A DNA stretch of 64,000 nucleotides from Ga0077560 sp046330435 (lineage in GTDB: Bacteria > Actinomycetota > Thermoleophilia > Miltoncostaeales > Miltoncostaeaceae), in NCBI GenBank assembly GCA_046330435.1, contig JAXLST010000005.1:466110-530109 (forward strand). Direction: 5' to 3'. Shown here one piece after another: positions 58,243-64,000 of this stretch. A model generated the notes under the pieces. It was not told the origin of the DNA. It saw only the letters and a program-made list of their open reading frames with translations, and made no database searches. The translations under genes and the position numbers were made by a program. Position 1 is the stretch's first letter; every line of letters starts with the position of its first letter.

Positions 58243-58677
58243 TCAGCCGAACAGCTTCGCCATGTCGAGGATCACCAGGAGGCGGCCGTCGAGCTTGGCG
58301 ACGCCGTCCAGGTAGTCGGCGTCGCCGGCGCCCTCCGGCGGGGCCTCGCACTGCTCGGCCGCGACGGAGATGACCTCCTTGACCTCGTCGACGATCACGC
58401 CGACGGTGCGGTCCTCGAGTTCGACGATCACGATCTTGGAGTCGGCCGGGCGCTCGCCGACCGAGGCGAACCGGGCGCGCAGCTCGACCACCGGGATGAT
58501 GCGTCCCCGGAGGTTGATCACACCCTCCACGCCGTGCGGCGAGCCCGGGATGGGCCGCGGCTCGGTGTAGCGGATGATCTCCTGCACCAGCGTGATCGGG
58601 ACCCCGTACTCCTCGGGCCCGAGGCTGAAGACGACGAGCTGGTGGCTGTCGGTGGTGGTGCTCACATCGGTGCTCAC
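58243..58677 (-). CDS. cheW: CheW-type chemotaxis coupling protein
   Basis: A 144-residue CheW domain: QLVVFSLGPEEYGVPITLVQEIIRY (first subdomain), PIPGSPHGVEGVINLRGRIIPVVELRARF (the conserved coupling core) and VGVIVDEVKEVISV. It links receptors to CheA at the signalling array. The second of two GTG codons, 58677, is best spaced from GGGGGAAG. It follows the chemoreceptor gene on the same strand, so they are likely co-expressed. Confidence 0.93.
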   Translation of the reverse strand: MSTDVSTTTDSHQLVVFSLGPEEYGVPITLVQEIIRYTEPRPIPGSPHGVEGVINLRGRIIPVVELRARFASVGERPADSKIVIVELEDRTVGVIVDEVKEVISVAAEQCEAPPEGAGDADYLDGVAKLDGRLLVILDMAKLFG

Positions 58678-58762
58678 GGACACTTCCCCCGCTGAGAGGT
58701 GGTTGCAGGACTCGCGGAGCGGAGCCGTCCGGCCCCGCACCGCATGACGGCGCACACTGCGC

Positions 58763-59941
58763 TCAGAGGGTGAAGCGCCGGACGATGTCCTCCAGGTTCT
58801 GAGCCGACTGCGCCATGTGCTCCGCGGACGCCGCGACCTCCTGCGTGGCGGCCGAGGTCTGCTCGGTGGACGCCGAGACCTCCTCCGCCGCCGCCGCGTT
58901 CTCCTCGGAGACCGCCGCGACCGCCGTCACGTCCTCCTGCACCGCCGCCATCGCCGTGACCGCCTTGTTGGTCTCGGTCTGGACGTCGCCGATGAGCGCC
59001 GCGATGGAGCTCGCGGAGTCCTGCGCGCTCTCGGCGAGCTTGCGGACCTCGTCCGCGACCACCGCGAACCCGCGGCCCTGCTCGCCGGCGCGAGCCGCCT
59101 CGATCGCCGCGTTGAGCGCCAGGAGGTTGGTCTGGGACGCGATCCCGGAGATGGCGGCGACGATGTCCCCGATCTCCTGGCTCTTGCGGCCCAGGCTGCC
59201 GATCACCTCGCTGGCGTCCTCCACCTTCCGGCTCACCGAGCTCGCCGCCTGCGCCTGGTGGCTCGAGCCCTCGGCGACCGACTCGATGGTCCCCGCGATC
59301 TCGGTGACGGCCCGGCCGGTCTCCTCGGACACCGTCGCGAGCTGCGACGCGGCGCCGGAGATGACCTCGGAGGTCTTCGCGATCTCGCCGACCATCTGGG
59401 CGGTGCTCGCGCGCATCGCCTCGTAGCCCTCGATCGCGGACTGCGCCTTGTCGAGCATCCCGTTGAACATCTCGCCCAGATCGCCCAGCGCCTGCCCGGG
59501 CCGCGCGTGCAGCGGGCTCGTCACCGGCGTCACCTCACGGGTCAGGTCACCCTGGGCCACCTGCCCCAGCCCCGCCTCCAGGTTCGTGAGGCAGTTCCGG
59601 TGCAGGCTGTCGAGCCGCTGCGTGAGGTCCTCCAGGCACGACCGGTCGCCCAGCGCCCCCCGCATCGTCTCGCGCACCTTGTTGTACCCCGCCAGCCCCG
59701 CCTGGGCCCGGGTGAGCATCGAGTTGAACACCGCGATCAACTCGGACAGCACCGGGTCGTTGCTGGTCACCTCCAGCGGGGTCGTCGCCGGAAGGACCTC
59801 GACGGTGAGGTCCCCCGCGATCATCGCGTCGAGGCCGCCCTCGAGGTTGGTCAAGCAGTGCTGATCAAGGCTCTTGAGGCGCGAGAGCAGCTCCTGCAGC
59901 ACCGCATCACGCCCACCACGGCCCATCGTGAGTCCCGACAT
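58763..59941 (-). CDS. Soluble methyl-accepting chemotaxis protein (4)
   Basis: A 392-residue cytoplasmic receptor with the same plan as the 16-19 kb cluster: two Cys modules (SLDQHCLTNLEGGLDAMIAGDLT and SLHRNCLTNLEAGLGQVAQGDLT), then GQALGDLGEMFNGMLDKAQSA and the signalling coiled coil with ISGIASQTNLLALNAAIEAARAGEQGRGFAVVADEVRKLAES. The signalling half is clearly different from the other three, with a QAQAASSVSRKVEDASEVIGSL segment. No membrane helix. The ATG at 59941 has GGGGAGG upstream. cheW follows. Confidence 0.92.
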   Translation of the reverse strand: MSGLTMGRGGRDAVLQELLSRLKSLDQHCLTNLEGGLDAMIAGDLTVEVLPATTPLEVTSNDPVLSELIAVFNSMLTRAQAGLAGYNKVRETMRGALGDRSCLEDLTQRLDSLHRNCLTNLEAGLGQVAQGDLTREVTPVTSPLHARPGQALGDLGEMFNGMLDKAQSAIEGYEAMRASTAQMVGEIAKTSEVISGAASQLATVSEETGRAVTEIAGTIESVAEGSSHQAQAASSVSRKVEDASEVIGSLGRKSQEIGDIVAAISGIASQTNLLALNAAIEAARAGEQGRGFAVVADEVRKLAESAQDSASSIAALIGDVQTETNKAVTAMAAVQEDVTAVAAVSEENAAAAEEVSASTEQTSAATQEVAASAEHMAQSAQNLEDIVRRFTL

Positions 59942-60260
59942 CCATGCCTCCCCTGGGGCGCGGGATGCGCCCGGTCGCAACCGTCCGCGGCCGGGCGGCG
60001 GCCATCCCCTTCCGGCCGCTCGGACGCTGCGCGGAAGCTCATCCGTAAGCCTCCGTCATGACGTAGATCGACGGCTTCCGAAATCCCTTAACGGGGATCA
60101 GCGCAATTCATCCCTCGACAAAATCCGGACACGACACGCCGAGTCGTCCAAATTGCTGGACCACAGCGGCGCAGAGCCGGGGCCATCCTGGACGGGGCGC
60201 GGTCGTCAAGCCCGGCCCCCCGCGGTCGATCCGAACGGAAACCCCGACGACCGGAGTGCC
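59942..60260. promoter_or_regulatory. Divergent promoter region (chemoreceptor / secreted protein)
   Basis: A 319-base gap between divergent genes. It is locally richer in A/T (for example CCCTTAACGGGGATCAGCG near 60085) than the coding flanks, as expected of promoters, and shows no coding bias. I could not align a well-spaced sigma-28 or sigma-70 promoter with confidence. Confidence 0.4.
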
Positions 60261-61529
60261 GTGACCAGACGATCCGCCCGCGCCACCGGCCTCACCGCCC
60301 TCGCGGCGCTCTGCGCCGCCGCGGCGATCCCCGCCGCCGCCGGTGCGGTGGACACCGACTACGTCGACTTCCCCATGTGCTCCGACGCCGTCACCACCTC
60401 GTGCATCCGCAGCTTGGAGGTCGACGTCTCCGGGACCGGCGACTTCACGGCGCCGCCGGGAGACCTCACCCCAAAGGCGACGCTGTCCGGCACACGCCCG
60501 CCCATTCCCGACGGCGACTATTCCCAGATGGACATCCGGGTGCAGCGCGGCGGGCTCGACGACCTCTCCCCGGCGCTCACCACCGCGTCGCGCATCCGGA
60601 TCTCCGTCGACCTGGGGCCGTTCACGCCGGACCGGCTCATGTTCGCCTCCGCCGACGTGATCAGCTGGACCAGCGAGCCGACGCCCTCCGGGACCAGCAT
60701 CCACACGTGGGTGATGCGCCCGATCACCAAGACCATCGGGATCCCGTGTGACACCGAGGTGTGCACCGGGCCGTTCACGTACCTCCAGGACCGCGCGGCG
60801 ATGGCCGGCCTGTACCTCATGGACGCGCCGTCGGCCTCCCCGGCGCAGCAGGAGATGGACCGGCAGAGCCAGGGATCGTGGGTGGCGAGCAACGCCTCCT
60901 CCTCCACCAACGCGTACATGGACGCCGACACCAACGCGCTGCGGGTGGACGTGGCCTCGCCGCACCTCACCGCCGCCGGCGAGCTCAACACCGGGTTCCT
61001 GTCGGGCTTCGTGCCGGACGCCCTCATCCGCGGGGGTTTCGAGACCACCCCGGAGGCGCTCGCGGAGCGCGGCGTGCTGCTGTCGTCCGACGACGGAACG
61101 ACGCAGGAGGTCCAGGCGAGCATCACCCGCGTGGACGGCGGCGTCATGTTCCGCGCCGAGGGGTTCCACTACTCGACCCCGAGCTTCAGCTTCCTGTCCC
61201 GCCGGCCCGCGACGCTCGGCAGGCTCACCGTGACCCCGTCCAGGGGGTCCGCGCGCCGGCTCACGGTCGAGGGATGGGTGACGGCCTCCGGGCGGCTCAC
61301 CACCGCCTCGTGCTCCGGCCGCGTGGCCATCACGGCGCGGGTGGGCGGCCGCACCATCACCGCCCCCGCGGCGCGGCTCCGGCTCACCGGCGACCGGTGC
61401 GGCTACCGGGGCACGGTCACCGTGCCCGGGCGCCGTCGCGGGGCGACCGCCGTCATCCGCGCGAGCTTCGCCGGGAACCTCTACCTCATCGGCGACCGCG
61501 CCCCCGGGCGCGTCGTCCGCCTGGGCTGA
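60261..61529 (+). CDS. Secreted protein of unknown function
   Basis: A 422-residue exported protein with a Sec signal peptide (1-29). The body is beta-rich: YVDFPMCSDAVTTSCIRSLEVDVSGTGDF, then regions with CDTEVCTGPFTYLQDRAAMAGLYLMD, and a C-terminal Ig-like domain (LTVTPSRGSARRLTVEGWVTASGRLTTASCSGRVAITARVG). Three pairs of cysteines suggest disulfides. The GTG at 60261 has GGAG four bases upstream and leads straight into the signal peptide. No enzyme motif. It shares the C-terminal style of other secreted proteins in this genome. Confidence 0.75.
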   Translation: MTRRSARATGLTALAALCAAAAIPAAAGAVDTDYVDFPMCSDAVTTSCIRSLEVDVSGTGDFTAPPGDLTPKATLSGTRPPIPDGDYSQMDIRVQRGGLDDLSPALTTASRIRISVDLGPFTPDRLMFASADVISWTSEPTPSGTSIHTWVMRPITKTIGIPCDTEVCTGPFTYLQDRAAMAGLYLMDAPSASPAQQEMDRQSQGSWVASNASSSTNAYMDADTNALRVDVASPHLTAAGELNTGFLSGFVPDALIRGGFETTPEALAERGVLLSSDDGTTQEVQASITRVDGGVMFRAEGFHYSTPSFSFLSRRPATLGRLTVTPSRGSARRLTVEGWVTASGRLTTASCSGRVAITARVGGRTITAPAARLRLTGDRCGYRGTVTVPGRRRGATAVIRASFAGNLYLIGDRAPGRVVRLG

Positions 61530-61596
61530 GCCGGCTGGGGGTTGCGCGGCCCGCGCCGCGCACCCCCGGATCCGGGCCCGGAACGCACGGGGTGCG

Positions 61597-62778
61597 TCAG
61601 GCGGGGGGCTCCGGGGCGGACGGCGGCACGGGCACCGGATCGGGGATGAGCTTGGGGATGCGCAGGAACACGTCCCACACGGGCTTGGGGCTGCCGTCCT
61701 CCCGGCGCAGCCCGCCCGGCCACTCCGCGTTGTCCTGGAGGTTGAACCACACCGCCAGGTCGACGCGCGGGACGGCGGCCATGGCGGCCACCGCCTGCTC
61801 GGCGTACGCCGCCTGCTGCTCCTCGGTCACCACCGGCCGGGTGGGGCGCGAGGCCGGGGGACGGGTCATGTAACCGAACTCGGTCACCCACAGCGGGATG
61901 CCCGGGCGGATCGCGTCGAGCTCCGACAGAAGCCGCGGGAGCGTGCGGAACGAGGGGAACGCCGTGCTCTCCTGCGGCCCGAGCGCCGGGTAGAGATGCT
62001 GGCTGGCGACGTCCATGGGCGGCTGCAGGCGCGCGAGCTCCGCCATGAACAGCGAGTTCGGCACCGACCCGAACCCCAGGGGCCCGGTGGGCGGCGCGCC
62101 GCCGCCGTTGGGCGCACCCGACACACCCGCCACCGTCGCATCCGGCTGCGCGGCGCGGATCCCGTCGTACGCCGCCGTGAGCATCGCCGAGTAGATCTCG
62201 GGGGAGCCGGGCCGCCAGCCGGACGCGGCCGTCGCGTACGGGAGCCACTGCGGCCGCAGGAAGAACGGGATGTTCGGCTCGTTCCACGGCTCGAAGGCCG
62301 ACACGCGGGCGTGGGCGGTCCCGTCGTAGCGGCGCGCGAGGGCGAATGCGAAGTCCCCCAGCGCGTCCGGTGCGGGCGCCCACCGCTCCGGCTGGGGCGG
62401 GTCCCGCGGCGCGTACCGGGGGTCGACCGCCCAGGACGGCGTCCGGTAGACGGTGAGCAGCACGTCCACGCCCCGCGCGGCGAGCCCGTCCACGATCCGG
62501 TCGTACCGCTCCCAGCGGTACGCCGGGTCGGCGGGGTCGCGGGCATCGGCGGGGCGCTCCGGCGCCACCTCGTTCCACAGCACGTCCACCCGGGTGACGC
62601 GCACGCCCGTCGCGGCGATGTCCGCGACGCGCTCGTCGAGGGCCGCCGGGTCGGCCACCGGCAGCCGGTCGTCCTGCACGCCCACCGACAGCCCCTCCGG
62701 CAGTGCGAGCGGCGCCGCCGGGGGAGCCGCCACGGCCAGCGCGGCGACCACCGCCGGAAGCATCAGAAGGCGGCGCAT
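61597..62778 (-). CDS. Secreted glycoside-hydrolase-like (TIM-barrel) protein
   Basis: A 393-residue exported protein with a signal peptide (1-25). The barrel shows TGVRVTRVDVLWNEVAPERP, VDVLLTVYRTPSWAVD, FALARRYDGT, then AFEPWNEPNIPFF with the acid/base Glu after Asn, a later ASQHLYP, and LWVTEFGYMTRPP with the nucleophile Glu. This is the clan-A plan of GH5/GH39-like retaining glycosidases. The ATG at 62778 starts the signal peptide; the frame upstream to 63000 is spurious. Substrate unknown. Confidence 0.85.
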   Translation of the reverse strand: MRRLLMLPAVVAALAVAAPPAAPLALPEGLSVGVQDDRLPVADPAALDERVADIAATGVRVTRVDVLWNEVAPERPADARDPADPAYRWERYDRIVDGLAARGVDVLLTVYRTPSWAVDPRYAPRDPPQPERWAPAPDALGDFAFALARRYDGTAHARVSAFEPWNEPNIPFFLRPQWLPYATAASGWRPGSPEIYSAMLTAAYDGIRAAQPDATVAGVSGAPNGGGAPPTGPLGFGSVPNSLFMAELARLQPPMDVASQHLYPALGPQESTAFPSFRTLPRLLSELDAIRPGIPLWVTEFGYMTRPPASRPTRPVVTEEQQAAYAEQAVAAMAAVPRVDLAVWFNLQDNAEWPGGLRREDGSPKPVWDVFLRIPKLIPDPVPVPPSAPEPPA

Positions 62779-62983
62779 GGGGCCCACCGTATCCGCCGGG
62801 AACCTCCGCGAGCCACCGCGCGAGACGCCGTTTCCGCCCGGGTCCCGGGCCCCGAATCTCCCATGGTGATGAGTTTTTGCCAGGTTCACGGTCAGTTTCT
62901 GCGAAGACCCTGGACCCGCGGCCAGTTCAAACCTCAACCTTCCGCCGAAATCCTTCAGGCAGTTCCCGTCACGCACACGTCCG

Positions 62984-64000
62984 GTGCCCTCCGTGCCCAA
63001 CGAGGTCCCAACTCACCCCGCCTCCGCGCGTGCGCAGGAGGCCCCGCCGCTGCGTCCCCGCGAGCTCACCGTGCGCGGCGACCGGCTCCCCACCACGACG
63101 ATCGCCGCGGCGTGGACGGTCGCCCTGGGGATGACCGCGGGCGCGGTGCCGCTGCTCGCCGGGCGGGTGATGGTGACCCCGCTGGTGCAGATCGCCGTGG
63201 TGTACCTCGCGGGGCTGCTCGCGCTGAGCGTGATCCGGGCGATGTGGCGCCAGCGCGCCGCCCAGCACGCCCAGAACCGGTTCGGGCAGGCGGCGGCCCT
63301 GCTGGGCGCAGGCGCCGCCGTGGACCGCGCGGCGGCCGCGAAGGTGCTCGGCATGCTGGCGGCCGAGCACCCCGCCATGACGGGCGACGTCCTCGAGCTC
63401 CTCACCGACTTCGTGCGCCACCGCAGCGCCACGGCGCGCACGGACCGGCCGGAGGCCGCGGTCATCGACATCGAGGCGGCCGCCCGGGAGATCGCGCGCC
63501 CGGCCCCCGACGGCATCGACCCCGTCGCCCCCCACCAGCTGGCCGGCGCCGCCCTCGCCTGGGCGTCGCTTCCGGGCGGCCGCCTGCCCGGCGTCAACCT
63601 CAGCGCCGCCGACCTGCGCCACGCCGACCTGCGCGCGGCGGACCTGGCCGGCGCCGCCATGCGGTCCGCGGACGCCGGCGGCATCCGGCTGGCCGGTGCC
63701 GACCTGACCGGGGCGGACCTCGCGTCGGCCCGCCTGGGTGCCGCCGACCTGACCGGCACGGCGATCGCCGGGGCGCAGCTCCAGCAGGCGGACCTCACGG
63801 GCGCCGTCCTGCGCGCCGCCCGCGCGGCGGGTGCCGACCTCACCGGCGCGGACCTCACCGACGCCGACCTCACCGACGCCGACCTCTCCGGCGCCCGGAT
63901 GGCGCAGGCCACGCTCGTCTCCGCGGTGCTGGACGGCGTGCGCCTCGACGGCGCCGACCTCTCCGGTGCCGCGCTGCCGTGGGCGGCCCTGGCGGGCGCG
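62984..64000 (+). CDS. Pentapeptide-repeat membrane protein, runs off the window
   Basis: An open frame from GTG 62984 (or GTG 62993) has no stop before the window end. Residues about 30-85 hold two membrane helices (TIAAAWTVALGMTAGAVPLL and IAVVYLAGLLALSVIRAMW), a cytoplasmic helical part follows, and from about residue 200 there are at least 20 A-D/N-L-x-x pentapeptides (ADLRHADLRAADLAGAAM, ADLTGADLTDADL). Such repeats fold as right-handed quadrilateral beta helices. The family may protect DNA gyrase or act as scaffolds, but the membrane-linked type has no known role. Partial at the right edge. Confidence 0.85.
   Translation, partial: MPSVPNEVPTHPASARAQEAPPLRPRELTVRGDRLPTTTIAAAWTVALGMTAGAVPLLAGRVMVTPLVQIAVVYLAGLLALSVIRAMWRQRAAQHAQNRFGQAAALLGAGAAVDRAAAAKVLGMLAAEHPAMTGDVLELLTDFVRHRSATARTDRPEAAVIDIEAAAREIARPAPDGIDPVAPHQLAGAALAWASLPGGRLPGVNLSAADLRHADLRAADLAGAAMRSADAGGIRLAGADLTGADLASARLGAADLTGTAIAGAQLQQADLTGAVLRAARAAGADLTGADLTDADLTDADLSGARMAQATLVSAVLDGVRLDGADLSGAALPWAALAGA

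Noticed and set aside
59942..60260. Sigma-28 flagellar promoter for the chemoreceptor
   Set aside because: A TTAAG and GCCG pair is present but spaced about four bases too close to fit the consensus.

Overview
The window is very GC-rich, densely coding DNA with strong G/C third-position bias. It has GTG, TTG and apparently CTG starts, many ATGA/TGATG/TAGTG gene overlaps, and a conserved dnaX-ybaB-recR block beside a small-type SRP RNA. This fits an actinobacterium. The gene mix (soluble chemoreceptors, HD-GYP proteins, secreted beta-propeller-like proteins, guanidine/urea carboxylase genes) suggests the class Thermoleophilia, but that placement is inference.

Layout. 0-4.8 kb: metallo-beta-lactamase-fold protein, tandem GNAT acetyltransferases, a hotdog thioesterase, a glyoxalase-like protein, a large imperfect inverted repeat and a polytopic membrane protein. 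4.8-9.9 kb: malate dehydrogenase with an unannotated 35-codon upstream gene, divergent from a non-classical succinate dehydrogenase operon (sdhA-sdhB-sdhE). 9.9-15.8 kb: small enzymes, secreted proteins and the aspartate pathway pair lysC-asd. 15.9-22.2 kb: three soluble methyl-accepting proteins (one frameshifted), then an HD-GYP protein coupled to a degenerate paralogue. 22.2-39.1 kb: a nitrogen-scavenging region. It holds allophanate hydrolase, a urea/guanidine carboxylase-type biotin enzyme, two DUF1989 proteins (probable carboxyguanidine deiminase subunits), a TetR regulator with a perfect palindromic operator, a creatininase-like protein, a glutamine synthetase-like ligase and a nitrate/taurine/urea-type ABC transporter, interrupted by two secreted protein genes. 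A second copy of the operator abuts the creatininase start, so one regulator may govern both nitrogen blocks.

39-49 kb: recR, ybaB, dnaX, SRP RNA, a two-domain multicopper oxidase with a cupredoxin, regulators, a LysR gene divergent from a glutamine-amidotransferase-like gene, and tRNA-Val and tRNA-Ser genes. 49.1-58.2 kb: an integrated genomic island in tRNA-Ser(CGA), bounded by a perfect 62-bp direct repeat. It carries a tyrosine integrase, an excisionase-like protein, an ECF sigma/anti-sigma operon with secreted propeller-like partners, a Schlafen/AlbA-type ATP-binding protein, membrane proteins and two families of short repeats. 58.2-64 kb: cheW with another soluble chemoreceptor, a secreted protein, a glycoside-hydrolase-like protein and a pentapeptide-repeat protein that runs off the end.

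Several conserved genes (the carboxylase, one chemoreceptor, a signal peptide, the dnaX linker) contain single-base frameshifts, so either sequencing indels or real decay must be considered before interpreting them.
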